A stretch of DNA of 64,000 nucleotides from Myxococcales bacterium (GTDB lineage: Bacteria; Myxococcota_A; Polyangia; Polyangiales; JADJMO01): positions 26,833-90,832 of the forward strand of contig JADJMO010000017.1 of the NCBI GenBank assembly GCA_016709545.1, in the 5' to 3' direction. The first letter of the stretch is position 1, and every line of letters begins with the position of its first letter. Positions 1 to 10,366 of the stretch are shown here, one piece after another. A program made the position numbers and the translations under genes. Under the pieces are notes generated by a model that saw only the letters and a list, made by a program, of their open reading frames with translations, ran no database searches and was not told where the DNA came from.

Positions 1-55
1 GTGATGTCCCAGCGCCGGGGCGTGCGGGCGCGATGGCGGGTGGCGCCGAGCAGGC

Positions 56-3000
56 TCACAGGACCCTCAGCGCGCGGGGGGTCAGGAGAGCGAGCGCGAC
101 GCCCGCGACGAGCACCTCGGCCAACCGGAAGAAGATCGGCGCCTGCTCGGTGTACCCCATGACCACGAAGACCAACGCCAGCACGAGGCCCGTGGAGGAG
201 AACGGGTAGGCCTGGGGAAGGAGGGCGCTGACCGAGCGTCCGCGCCAGACGATCTTCTCGGCGATGGACATCGCGGCGCGCGTCCCCGACCCGAAGGACG
301 CCGTGATGGCCGTGAAGGCGACCTGACCCGCGCCGGGGGCTATGTTGTGTCGAAGAGACGCGATGCGCTCGGCCGCGTCGGCATAGAACGAGAGCTCGCT
401 ACGCTGCTCCTTCGCGAGGGGCGCGAGCAGCTCGTCCACCTCCGCGACCGCCGAGGTGCCGCACAGCTCGTAGGCGAGCAGGATGCGGTGCCACGGACCA
501 CACCCCCCCGGATCGTCGAGTCCCGCCCGATGCAGGATCGCCGCCCGACGGAGCAGCCCGAGCTCGCGGAACGCGGCGGCCTTTCGCCAGCGCGCCTCCG
601 GCGTCAGGTCCGACGGCGCGAGGCCCGCGGACCAGGCGAGCAGACGGAGCCAGGCGCGCGCAGAGTGGAACCCGGCCACCACCACCTCGACCGAGCTCGG
701 ATCGGAGCGGAGCCAGCGGCGGTGCGCGAAGGCGACCCAGGTGAACGCGTGGAGCAGGCCGTACTCCGCCTGACGGCGCAGGCCGACACGGGCCATGCCT
801 TGCGCCGCCAGGTGCGCCGCGGGGCGCGCGAACGGGGAGGGAATCGGGACCTTGCGACGCCGCGCGGTCTGCGCCCACCACTCGCCCGCGGCCCCTCGAG
901 TGTCGGTGCGGCCGACGAGCCGGGTCATGATCTCAAAGCCGAGGTTCGCGCGGCCGTGGAGCGCGCAGATGCGCAGCGCCACGAGCAGCGGAGCAGCGTC
1001 GCCGGGCTTCACGACGAGCTCGGAGAGGACCGCCTCGATCGTCGCCTCGTCGCCGCGGTCGAGCGCGATCTGCAGGGCCTGCGTGCGCGCGTCGTCGGGC
1101 TCGAGGTGGGGAGCCACGCGCGCGAGCAGCGCCTCGGCGGCTGGCGTCGACCGGACGCGCTCGAGGACGAGGAGCTGTCGCGGCCCACACGTAGCCGGGA
1201 GCCATCCGATGGGCTTCGACGAACGCCGCGCGCGCAGCCTCGCGATCGCCGACCGCGAGCAAGGCGCCGGCGAGGTGACCATGGGAGACCTCGTCCTCGG
1301 GGTGGGCCGTGACCAGGCGCCGCGCGAAGGTGGCGGCCTCGGCCGACCGCCCCACGCGGGGCGCGAGGTCGCACGCGGCCTGCAGCAGCTCCGCGTCGTT
1401 GGCCTCCACCGAGAGCGAGCGCTCGATCACGTCCCAGGCCTCGGTCCACTCGCCGTGGGCCTCGTGCAGCTGCGCGGCGAGGACGGCGAGGCGAGGCTCT
1501 GGACCTCCGTCGGCCCCGAGGCAGGCCTCGATCGCGGCCGCGTGGTCTCCGCGGAGCTCGTGGGCCCGCGCGCGGAGCCGCTGCACGGCGAGGCGGCCGT
1601 GCCCCACGTGGGGCATCGCGGAGAGCACCTGCAGCGCTTCGTCGGCCTTCCCGTCGTCGACCAGCAAGCGCGCCAGCGGCATCCCGTGGCGGGCGTGCGC
1701 GGGACCACGGGCGTGCTCGAGCCGGGCGAGCGGGATTGCGCCCTCGGGCTCGCCGGCCCCCTTCTTCCAACGGTGGAGCGACGCCCACACGCCGATCTCG
1801 GTGGGCTGCCGCCGGACGAAGGTCTCGGCGAAGCGGATGGCGCCCGCGGCGTCGTCGTCCTGGAAGAACAGCCGCGAGCGAAGGTCGAGCAGGGTCAGGC
1901 TCCCCGGCGAGAAGCGCAACCCTTGCTCGAGCACCGCCTTGGCGCGCGGGCGCTGCCCCGTCGCGACGAGAGCCTGAGCCAGACGCTCGACCGCGACGTC
2001 GTAGCCCGGGCTCTGGGCCACCGCGCGCTCGAGGCGCTCGATCTCGGCCGCGGGGTCGCCGCGCTGCGCCGCGACCTGAGCGGCGTCGACCCAGGCCCGA
2101 GGTACGTGAGGGAACCGTCGCAGCATGGCCGTGGCGAGCGCCTCTGCGGCGTCGAGCTCGCCCGCCTGCAGCCGCGCGCGCAGCGCGATGGAGCCGGCGA
2201 GGAACAGCTCCGGGCGCTCCTCGAGGGCTCTCTCGGCGAAGACTCTCGCCTCGGTGGCGAGCCCGTTCTGCACGGCGAGCTCGAACCAGGTGTGGATCGC
2301 GTCGCCGGACACGCTGCGCGCCACGACCTCGTCGACCATCGCGCGGAGGCGCTCCGACCGCTCCAGGGCCGGGAACGTCTGGAGGTACGCGACCCGCACC
2401 GCGGCGTCCGGATCGATCGCGAGCACCCGCGACAGCGCGGCGCGCGTGCCCTCGACGTCGCCGGCGAGCTGGCCGAGCAACGATCGGAGGTGGTGGAGGC
2501 TCGGGTGATCCGGCGCCACGACCGACGCCGCGGCGCAGGCGGCCTCCGCGTCGGCGAGCCGCCCCAGATCCGAGAGGGCGATCGCCCGCTCGCGAAGGGC
2601 CCAGCCGTTCGTGGGATCGTCGGCGATCAGCGCGTCCAGCACCTCGAGCGCGCGCGGGTGATGGTGCTCGCGCAGCAGCTGCGCGCGGAGCACGAGCAGT
2701 CGCCGCTGGTGAGGAAACCGCGAAAGCGTCGCGTCCAGGTGCTCGATGGCGCGCGAGAGCTGGTCGCCGTGGACCCACGTCTCGACGAGCGCCTCGTGGG
2801 CCTCGTCGAGCGGGTTGACGGTCAGGATCTCACACAGCGCCTCCGCGGCGCGCTCGAGGTCTCCCTCGCGGCGCGCGAGCCGGGCGACGGCCCGGAGGTG
2901 GGGCACGCGGTGGGCCTTGCCCTCCACCTCGGCGAGGAGCGCACGCGCGCGGTCCAGCTCACCACGGTCGACGAGCGCGACCGCCACCGCGCACCGGGCG

Positions 3001-5057
3001 TCGGCGTCGTCCGGGCGGAGCGCGAGGAGCTCGTCGACCACCGCGGTCGCGCGCGGACCGTCGTCGACGAGGTCGTAGGCCCGCGCCAGCGTGAGGTGGG
3101 GGCCGGCGGAGCGGCGACCGGTGGCCGCCGTCCGGGCCTTCAGGTGCTGCAGCCCGACTTCGGTCTGCCCGAGCGCGTGGGCGGTGTGGAAGTAGTCGAG
3201 CGCCAGCGCTTCGTCCGTCGGCTCGAGGCACGAGGCGAAGCGCAGCTCGTCGAGGGCCCGCCCGTGGTCTCCGAGCCCGCGGAAGAGGCGCGCGCGCAGG
3301 GCGTACCCAGGCCCGCGGTCCGGCCGCGCGCCGATCGAGGCCCCGAGCCACCGCTGCACCTCGTGACGACGTCGGACGTCCTCGAGGGCGTCGGCGGCGC
3401 GCACCTCGTCGAACAGCGGGTCGTGATCGCCCTCGCAGGCGACGGCGAGGGCTGCCTCGGCCTTCTGGATGTCCACGCGGCGCAGCACCCGCACGAGCCC
3501 GAAGCGCGCCCACGCCGCCTCCGCAGCGCGCGAGCATCCGCTCGAACACCCCGGCCAGCGCCTCGAAGTCGTCGTCGTAGCTCCCGAGCGCCAGCGTCGC
3601 GCGGTCCGCGAAGATCGGCTCACCGGCGAGCGAGGCGGACAGCTCGACGGCCCGGTCGCGCGCGTGGGCGCGGAGCGCCAGGTGGAGCTCGTGGAGCCGG
3701 TCCCAGAGGGTGTCGTCGGGCAGCCGGGGCACCGTGATGCCTCGACCCTCGGGCACGACCACGAGCCCGCGCGGTCCCGTCGACCGCTGGCCGTCGAACA
3801 GCCCCTCGTGGGCGACCTCGAGGAGGACGGGCACGAACGGGTCGCGGAGGAACAGCGTGCCGCGAGCGTCGTCGTAGCCGACGACGGCCTGCGCGTGGGC
3901 GCTGGCCGTCGCGACGGTGCTGAGCAGGAACGGCAGGCCCGCGTCGACCAGCTGCTTCGTCGAGGCGAAGTCGACGGTGAACTCGCGGGCGGTCCAGCCC
4001 CTGCCCTCGGCCCACGCGCGCGCGCTGTGGGCCGGCGTGCCGTCGTAGCAGATGGCCTCCGCCACCTCGAGGTGGTCGGTCGGCGCCTCGAAGTAGCGCG
4101 CGAGGGCGGTCAGCGTGGCCGGCGCGCAGGTGAGGTGGTGCTGACGGACGAACTCCACGTCGAGGATGCGGCGAGGGGCGTCGACCGGTGCGGCCGCGAG
4201 GCGCGCGCGGAGGGCCGTGAAGAACGGGGCGTCGGCGCGCTCGGCCTCCGCGATCGCGAGGGCGCGATCGCCGCGGAGGTAGGCCACGTCGGAGCGTCGA
4301 GCCGCGAGGTTCGCGCGCGTCGGAGCGTCGAGCCAGGGACTGCACCTCTCGAACGCGGCGAGGGCCGCCCAGGCCTCGTCGTAGCGCCGTTCCTCCTCGT
4401 ACAGGGTCGCGACGAACCAGTGCAGGTCACCGAAGTCTCCGCGACGGGTGACCTCCTCCAGCGTGGCGATCGCCTCGGGGCGCCGGTTGGTGATCGAGAG
4501 GACGTGGGCCACCACCTGCGCCCGCCCGCGCGCGAACCCGGGGTCCTCGACCGACGAGGCCACCGCGAGCGCCTCGGCGTATCGATCGCTCCGCTCGAAA
4601 AGGTGCGCGCGGGCGAAGGCGACCCAGGGCGACGGTGGAGCTCGACCGAGCAGCTCGGCGGCCCGCTCGAAGTCGCGGAGCTCGATCAGCACGCGCGCGA
4701 CGGTCGAGAACCAGCGTCCTTGCGCGCTGTCTGGCTCGGTCGGGTCCGGGGTCACCCGCGGGCGAGCGCCCACGCGGCGCCGGGGTCGCGGTGCTCCGCG
4801 GTCATCGCCACGTGCAACGCGCGCCCGTCGAGTCGCCGCGGGTACCGACGCAGGACTCGGAGGTCGAGCCGGTGGCTCAGCCCGGCGTCGCCGAGACGCA
4901 CGGCGAGCCGGCTGGCGAACAGGAGGTTGTCGAGGCCCGACCAGGTCGCCGGCGGGGAGAAGTCCGCGAAGCGCCCGTGGATCGCGAGCACCTGGCCCTG
5001 GTCGTAGAGCGCCTCCAGGGCCTCGCGTTCGACGGTGCTCGGCTCCCTCGGGTCCAC
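56..5057 (-). pseudogene. Giant TPR protein with C39-like peptidase domain, broken by three frameshifts
   Basis: Four consecutive minus-strand segments in changing frames read as one protein of about 1,665 residues. Frame changes fall near 4755, near 3523 (GCGCG CTGCGG) and near 1180 (GGGCCGCG). Segment one starts at ATG 5057. Segment two holds a C39-like papain-fold domain with Cys in HLTCAPA (about 4130), His in SAHAQAV (about 3895) and a downstream RDPF Asp (about 3840). Segments two and three are wall-to-wall tetratricopeptide helices (e.g. LERAVAQSPGYDVAVERLA). Segment four ends in a hydrophobic C-terminus that probably spans the membrane. It lies 59 bases downstream of the ABC permease and may belong to that operon. 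Large TPR-C39 proteins occur in Myxococcota. At the first break, GTGA could be read as a coupled new start, but the TPR pattern runs through it. Sequencing error or true decay cannot be told apart here. Confidence 0.75.
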
Positions 5058-5116
5058 CGCCGACGAGAGAGCCGCGACCGAAGGACGCTGTCAACGCCTG
5101 TTCCGCTCGCGCCGAG

Positions 5117-6316
5117 CTACTCGTACCGGAGCGCCTCCACCGGATCGAGCTGCGCGCCGCTGCGGGCGGGGAACACGCCGCTCAGGATCCCGACCACGCA
5201 CGCCGAGCCGAACGCCACCGCGGCGATCCACGGCGAGAACTGCACCGGGATGGCCGGGGCGAAGCGGTGCACCGTCATGATGATCGCGACCCCGAGGCCG
5301 AGCCCGACGCCGCCGCCGCACACGCTGATCAGCACGCTCTCGAGCAGGAACTGCCACAGGATGTCCGCGCGCGTGGCGCCCATCGCGCGCCGCACGCCGA
5401 TCTCGCGGGTGCGCTCGCGCACCGAGACCAGCATGATGTTCATGATCCCGATCCCGCCGACCAGGAGCGAGATGGAGGCGATGCAGAGGAGCACCCAGGT
5501 CATGGCCGACGTGATCGTGTTGAACGTCTGCAGGAGGTCGTCCTGGCTCTGGATGGTGATCACGTGCTCGCCGTTGCGGCGGCGGGCGAGGATCTCCTCG
5601 ACCTGCGCCATCGCCTGGCCGACGTCTTCCTTGGCGCGCGCCGCCGTAATGATGCTGCCGATGTCGTCCTTGCCGAACAGGTCTTGCGCGGCGGTGGCGG
5701 GGATGAACACGAGGTCGTCGAGGTCGAAGCCGAGCGAGGTGCCCTTGGCCTCCATGATCCCGACCACGCGGAAGCGCCCCTCGGCGATGCGCACCGGCTT
5801 GCCGAGCGCGGGCTCCTCGCCGAACAGCTCGCGGACCACCGTGCGGCCGAGCACCACCACGCGGCGGCGGCCGTCGAGGTCTTCCTGGCGCACGAACTCG
5901 CCGATGGCCACGTGCATGTTGCGGAGGTCGGCGAAGCTCGGGCCGACGCCGATGACCGACACGTCGCGGGTGCGGCCCTGGTAGCGCACCGAGCCGCCGC
6001 CCTGCACCACGGGCGAGACCGCGCGGAGCAGCGTGCCCTGCCGCTCGAGCGCGCGCACGTCGTCGATGGTGAGCGGCTTGGTGCTCGAGAGCGGCGGGCC
6101 GCCCATGCCCTTCGTCTCGCGCTTGCCGGCGGTGACGATGAGGAGGTTCGTGCCGATGCCGCCGATCGTGTCGTCGAGGTACTTGCGCGCGCCGTCGCCG
6201 ACGCTCACGAGCAGGGTCACCGCGAGCACGCCGATGATCACGCCGAGCATGGTGAGCGACGCGCGCACCTTGTTGGCGACCAGCGCCGCGAACGCGGAGC
6301 GGAGGTACTCGATCAT
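5117..6316 (-). CDS. MacB-type ABC transporter permease (FtsX fold)
   Basis: The 399-residue inner-membrane permease has the MacB/FtsX layout. A first transmembrane helix near residues 18-40 (TMLGVIIGVLAVTLLVSVGD) is followed by a large periplasmic MacB_PCD region (about 45-270). Three C-terminal helices follow, with the family signature ISLLVGGIGIMNIMLVSV and ERTREIGVRRAMGA before the penultimate helix. The start ATG overlaps the stop of the upstream ATPase gene (ATGA at 6313-6316), so translation is coupled. Together with the ATPase and the membrane fusion protein it forms an exporter of the MacAB type. These systems move peptides, lipoproteins or toxins out of the periplasm; the substrate cannot be read from the sequence. 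No outer-membrane TolC-like gene is present in the window. Confidence 0.95.
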   Translation of the reverse strand: MIEYLRSAFAALVANKVRASLTMLGVIIGVLAVTLLVSVGDGARKYLDDTIGGIGTNLLIVTAGKRETKGMGGPPLSSTKPLTIDDVRALERQGTLLRAVSPVVQGGGSVRYQGRTRDVSVIGVGPSFADLRNMHVAIGEFVRQEDLDGRRRVVVLGRTVVRELFGEEPALGKPVRIAEGRFRVVGIMEAKGTSLGFDLDDLVFIPATAAQDLFGKDDIGSIITAARAKEDVGQAMAQVEEILARRRNGEHVITIQSQDDLLQTFNTITSAMTWVLLCIASISLLVGGIGIMNIMLVSVRERTREIGVRRAMGATRADILWQFLLESVLISVCGGGVGLGLGVAIIMTVHRFAPAIPVQFSPWIAAVAFGSACVVGILSGVFPARSGAQLDPVEALRYE

Positions 6317-7032
6317 GGCAACCCCGCGGGCGGCCCGTCGTACTCGACCTGGCCGTCGACCAGCCGGATGACCCGCCGGGTGCGCCGGGCGATCTCGAGG
6401 TCGTGGGTCACGAGCACCACGGTCGACCCCATCTCGCGGTTCAGGTCCTCGAACAGGTCGACGATCTCGCGCCCCACCTTCTGGTCGAGGTTGCCGGTGG
6501 GCTCGTCGCCGAGGATCAGCTCGGGCTTGTGCACGATCGCGCGCGCGATCGCCACCCGCTGGCGCTCGCCACCCGAGAGGCGCTCGGGGTGGGCGTCGAG
6601 CCGGTGCCCGAGCCGCACGCGCTCGAGGGCCGCGCGCGCCCGCGCCCTCCGCTCGCGCACCCCGACGCCGGCATACCGGAGCGGCAGGGCCACGTTGTCG
6701 ATCGCGGTCGTGTGCGGCAAGAGGTGGAACGCCTGGAACACGAAGCCGATCGTGCGGTTGCGGAGCGCCGCGAGCTCGGAGTCGCCGAGCGCGCCGACGT
6801 CCCAGCCGGCGAGCCGGTAGGTGCCGCTGCTCGGCGTGTCGAGGCAGCCGATCTGGTAGAGCAGCGTGCTCTTGCCCGAGCCGGAGGGCCCGATGATCGC
6901 GACGTATTCGCCGCGATCGATCGAGAACGTGAGGCCGCGCAGCACGTCGACGGTCTGGTCGCCGACCACGAAGCTGCGCCGCACGTCGGCGAGCTCGATC
7001 AGCGCCTCGGCCTCGCGCGCGACGGCGCTCAC
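6313..7032 (-). CDS. MacB/LolD-type ABC transporter ATPase
   Basis: The 239-residue ATP-binding subunit has every ABC motif: Walker A GPSGSGKST, Q-loop FVFQAFHLLP, signature LSGGERQRVAIARA, Walker B LILGDEPTGNLD and the H-loop VTHD. Size and sequence are those of the LolD/MacB/YknY group that powers FtsX-like permeases. The GTG start at 7032 overlaps the TGA of the upstream membrane fusion protein (GTGA). That choice is supported because the reading frame upstream is only the shadow of the fusion protein, and because homologues begin shortly before the ELADVRRSF strand. Its stop overlaps the permease start. The three genes are therefore one tightly coupled operon. Confidence 0.95.
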   Translation of the reverse strand: MSAVAREAEALIELADVRRSFVVGDQTVDVLRGLTFSIDRGEYVAIIGPSGSGKSTLLYQIGCLDTPSSGTYRLAGWDVGALGDSELAALRNRTIGFVFQAFHLLPHTTAIDNVALPLRYAGVGVRERRARARAALERVRLGHRLDAHPERLSGGERQRVAIARAIVHKPELILGDEPTGNLDQKVGREIVDLFEDLNREMGSTVVLVTHDLEIARRTRRVIRLVDGQVEYDGPPAGLP

Positions 7033-8213
7033 AGCTTCCCCACGAGCTGCCCGCTCGACTTCTCGGGCTCGAAGGTCACCTTGGCGCCGTCCTTGAGGCC
7101 CGGCATCGCCGCGTCGAGCACCACGAGGTCGCCGGGCACGACGCCCGACTTCACCTCGACCGTCTCCCAGGTCGCGATCCCCACCTCCACCTTGCGCTTC
7201 TTGGCGACGCCGGCGTCCACCACGTAGACGCTGCGGTCGGTGCCGCGCCCGAGCACGGCGGAGGGGGGCACCCACACCACGTCGGCGCGGGTCGAGACGA
7301 CGACGTCGACGTCGACGCTCATGCCGACGCGCAGCCGCGGCTCGTTGTTGAGGGCGAAGCGCAGCGAGATGCTCCGGTTGCCACGGAGGTCCTTCTGCAC
7401 CATCGGCGAGATCTCGGTGACGGAGCCGAACAGACGCTCGGGGAAGGCGTCGAACGCGAGCTCGGCGCGGAGGCCGAGGGCCAGCTTGCCGAGGTCCATC
7501 TCGTCGAAGTCGGCGTCCACGTGCATCGCGCTCGTGTCGGCGAGCACGAGCAGCGGCGCGCCACCCGGCAGGATCTCGCCCTCCTCGGTCGCGGTCGAGA
7601 GCACGAGCCCGGCGAACGGCGCGGAGATGGTGGCCTTCTTGAGCGTGAGGCGCGCGAGCGCGGCGTTGGCCGCCCCCTGCGCGATGCCCACCTCGGCGAC
7701 CTTGATGCCCTTCTTGGCGGCCTCCTCCTGCGCCTCGACCGCGTCGACGTCCTTGCCCGGCATCGCGCCCACGGCGCCGAGCTGCTTGGCGAGCGCGGCG
7801 TTCTTGCTCACGACGGCGGCGCTCGCCTCGGCCTGCGCGGCCTGCGCCTTGCCGAGCATCACGCCGACCTCGGCGATGCGCAGGCGGTAGGAGAGGTCCT
7901 GCGGGTCGAACGACACGAGCGCCTCGCCCGCGGCGACCTTGTCGCCCCGGCGGTGGTGCAGCTTCACGACCGAGCCGCCGAGCTCCGCCCGCAGGGTGAC
8001 CTCGCGGAAGGCCCCCACGCGCCCCGCGGCCGACGAGGTGACGAGGTCGCGCACCGTCCCCTTGGCGACGCGGTGGACCTGCACCTTCACGGCGTCGGGC
8101 CCCGAGGTGGCGCGGAATCGGTAGACGGCGAAGGCCGCGACGGCGAGGGCGAGGATCCACAACGCCGCCTTGGTCGAGCGCCGCCGGAGAGGGGTGCGCT
8201 GCGCGGTCGACAT
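7029..8213 (-). CDS. Periplasmic membrane fusion protein (HlyD/MacA family)
   Basis: The 394-residue adaptor has a single N-terminal membrane anchor (residues about 17-32, AALWILALAVAAFAVY) and then the family's order of parts. A first lipoyl half lies around VTLRAELGGSVVKLHHRRGDKVAAGE, followed by an Ala/Lys-rich coiled-coil hairpin (about 115-185). The second lipoyl half (KKATISAPFAGLVL), beta-barrel and membrane-proximal domain (VWVPPSAVLGRGT) come last. It should link the inner-membrane ABC pair to an outer-membrane channel. It is the first gene of the exporter operon, and its stop codon overlaps the ATPase start. No regulator is adjacent; 147 bases with no clear gene separate it from the upstream lipoprotein. 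Confidence 0.93.
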   Translation of the reverse strand: MSTAQRTPLRRRSTKAALWILALAVAAFAVYRFRATSGPDAVKVQVHRVAKGTVRDLVTSSAAGRVGAFREVTLRAELGGSVVKLHHRRGDKVAAGEALVSFDPQDLSYRLRIAEVGVMLGKAQAAQAEASAAVVSKNAALAKQLGAVGAMPGKDVDAVEAQEEAAKKGIKVAEVGIAQGAANAALARLTLKKATISAPFAGLVLSTATEEGEILPGGAPLLVLADTSAMHVDADFDEMDLGKLALGLRAELAFDAFPERLFGSVTEISPMVQKDLRGNRSISLRFALNNEPRLRVGMSVDVDVVVSTRADVVWVPPSAVLGRGTDRSVYVVDAGVAKKRKVEVGIATWETVEVKSGVVPGDLVVLDAAMPGLKDGAKVTFEPEKSSGQLVGKL

Positions 8214-8360
8214 GCCCTTTGCCGAGCAAATCGCGGACCGCAGGAAACCGGCCTCGAACCGTGTCCGAAGGGTGCAGTGGCTGCGCCCTCGAAGCTGGTG
8301 GTTTCGCGGGGCGGCCGCCCATGGGGGGCCGCTGCGACGCTCGCCTCCGGCTCGCTCCGT

Positions 8361-10277
8361 TCACTTGATCACGGGCCGGCACACGCCGCCGACGCACTGC
8401 TCGCCGCTCAGGCACTCGGCGGGCGACGAGCACGGCTTGCGCTCGACCTTGGTGACCCACTGCGCGATGTGATTGCCGCTCGCGAGATCCTGGAACGGCA
8501 GCCAGAACGCGGGCGCGCTCGGGTCGACGCCCGACGACGCCTTGCTCGGGTCGATCGCGGTCATCCAGATCTGCGCCGTCTTTCCGTCGGCGGAGCGCAG
8601 GCCGTACGCGCGGCGGCTCGAGAACGTGAGCCAGAGCAGCTGGCCGGTCTTGTACTTCTGCACGACCGGCGTCCACTTGGGCCACGAGTCGCCGCCGGTC
8701 GAGGCGTTGGCGAGCTTGACCGGCGTGCCCCCTGCGCCGGCGACCAGGTACACGAGCGCGTCCTTCGAGTCGTACGAGTTGGTGTTGCCCGGTGAGCGGT
8801 TGAACGCGACCCAGGTGCCGTCGGGCGAGAACGCCGGGTAGAAGTTGTTCTGCCCGCCGAACGGCACCAGCGTCTTGCCCGGCCCCCACTTGCTGCCAGA
8901 TAGTGTCAGGGTCTCGAGCGACGAGCTGTCGACGCCGGTGGCGCCGCAGAACGGCGGCAAGCACGGCGGCGCGCTCGCGGGCTTGGCGTAGACGATGGTC
9001 TTGCCGTCGGGCGACCAGTCCGGCTGCGCGCCCGGGTTCACCAAGGGGTCGACGATGGCCGCGCCGGTCTTGGCGTCGCGGAGGGCCGTCGTGATGCCGT
9101 TCGAGGTCACGATCTGCGAGCCGTCGGGCGAGAACGAGAAGAAGTTCGAGCCACCACCGCCGAACGTGCTGCCCTGCGCGTACACGAGCGCGCGCGTCGC
9201 CACGTCGAACACCTTGTACGGAGAGGGCGAGGGGATGTCCAAGCCCACGCTGATGCGCTTGCCGGTGCGCGAGAGCACGTGGCAGCCGACGCAGGTGCCG
9301 GCGCCCGCGAGCGGCGCGTTGAGGTAGACCTCGCCGGCCTTGCCGCTGACGCCGAACTCGTAGCGCATCGTCGCGCCGGCCCCGGCGTTCCAGTAGTAGA
9401 TGCCACCGAGGATGTCCTCCTGACCGAAGGAGATCTTCTGCGAGGCCGAGACGCCCACCTTGCCCGGCGCCGCGCCGTCGACGCCGCGGAGCGTGTAGGT
9501 GACCGGGTCCTTGCCGCGGCCGTTCTCGGCGACCAGCTTCCACACCGTGGCGTCGGGCGTGTAGACGCAGCCGCCGCCGACCGAGGTGCACCCGAGGTAG
9601 ACCTTGAGGTCGATCCCGCCGCCCACGAACGCGAGCTCGAACAGCGAGTTGCCGTTGGGCATGAAGTGCAGCTCGAGCACGTTCATGTTGGGCGGCACGA
9701 CGGTGTTGTTCGCCGGGTACACGAAGCTCGGCGCGCGCGCCGGGTCGACCGTGCCGCCGAACTTGGTGGGGGCGTCGGCCGCGGTGCCGGGCGTCACGAT
9801 GGTGACCGGGTTGCGCACGTCGACGCTGGTCTCGACGGTCAGGCCGCGGGCAGAGGCGCGCACCATCGTCTTGCCGACCTTCGCCGCGGTGAGCTTGTTG
9901 CCGGCGAACGTGCCGATCGAAGGGTCGAGCAGCGACCAGCCCGCCTCCGCCGTGATGTCGGTCGTGGTGCCATCGGCGTTGAGCAGCTCGAGGAAGTACT
10001 CCGTGGTCGTCGGCTTGCCGCCCACCAGCATGGTGACGAGGTCACCCGGCGTGATGCGCATCGGCGACGCGATGCCGTCGGCCGGGGCGTCGACGATCGT
10101 CGTCCCGTCGCCGCCGATCTCGAACCCGGTGCCCACGTCGACCGGCAGGCCGTCGTCGCCGAGCGCGACGTCGCCGAGGCTGCCATCGAGCTTGCCCGGG
10201 TTGGCCGTGTCGTCCTTGCTCGCAGAGCACCCGAGGCTGGTGAGAACGAGGAGAGAAGCGAAGAGCGAGCGGCGCAT
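8361..10277 (-). CDS. Beta-propeller lipoprotein with a single CxxCH haem-binding motif
   Basis: I start this 638-residue protein at ATG 10277, because the longer frame upstream has no signal peptide while MRRSLFASLLVLTSLGC is a typical lipoprotein signal with the lipobox Cys at residue 17. A short Asp-rich linker and an Ig-like invasin-type region (about 60-150) follow. Later come TolB/WD40-like propeller blades (FFSFSPDGSQIVTSNG, PDWSPDGKTIVYAKP, FYPAFSPDGTWVAFN). A CVGCH motif at residues 329-333 would bind one c-type haem if matured, and sits just before the first blade. The C-terminus has a small Cys-rich knot (CSSPAECLSGEQCVGGVC). It probably faces the periplasm or cell surface. Function is unknown; an electron-transfer or ligand-binding role is inference. 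Confidence 0.88.
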   Translation of the reverse strand: MRRSLFASLLVLTSLGCSASKDDTANPGKLDGSLGDVALGDDGLPVDVGTGFEIGGDGTTIVDAPADGIASPMRITPGDLVTMLVGGKPTTTEYFLELLNADGTTTDITAEAGWSLLDPSIGTFAGNKLTAAKVGKTMVRASARGLTVETSVDVRNPVTIVTPGTAADAPTKFGGTVDPARAPSFVYPANNTVVPPNMNVLELHFMPNGNSLFELAFVGGGIDLKVYLGCTSVGGGCVYTPDATVWKLVAENGRGKDPVTYTLRGVDGAAPGKVGVSASQKISFGQEDILGGIYYWNAGAGATMRYEFGVSGKAGEVYLNAPLAGAGTCVGCHVLSRTGKRISVGLDIPSPSPYKVFDVATRALVYAQGSTFGGGGSNFFSFSPDGSQIVTSNGITTALRDAKTGAAIVDPLVNPGAQPDWSPDGKTIVYAKPASAPPCLPPFCGATGVDSSSLETLTLSGSKWGPGKTLVPFGGQNNFYPAFSPDGTWVAFNRSPGNTNSYDSKDALVYLVAGAGGTPVKLANASTGGDSWPKWTPVVQKYKTGQLLWLTFSSRRAYGLRSADGKTAQIWMTAIDPSKASSGVDPSAPAFWLPFQDLASGNHIAQWVTKVERKPCSSPAECLSGEQCVGGVCRPVIK

Positions 10278-10366
10278 GGCGACGATCTTGCAGACGTCGT
10301 GCGATTTGTCGAGCAGGAGCACCGTGTGGTTCCGCCGCGCCCGCGATCCAGTATGAGAGGAACGGG

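Noticed and set aside
795..3737. Long plus-strand frame of 980 codons opposite the TPR gene, and similar frames at 22563-26078 and 57784-60447
   Set aside because: Composition is Arg/Gly/Ala/Pro rich with no motifs; these are antisense shadows caused by high GC at codon position three.
4752..5057. Independent small gene coupled by GTGA to a second gene
   Set aside because: The TPR pattern passes smoothly from LARG to TPDPTEPDSA, so a frameshift within one gene is likelier.
6313..9591. 1,092-codon minus-strand frame ending in the ABC ATPase
   Set aside because: Only the last 240 residues have the ABC ATPase sequence; the earlier part is out of frame with the real membrane fusion and lipoprotein genes.
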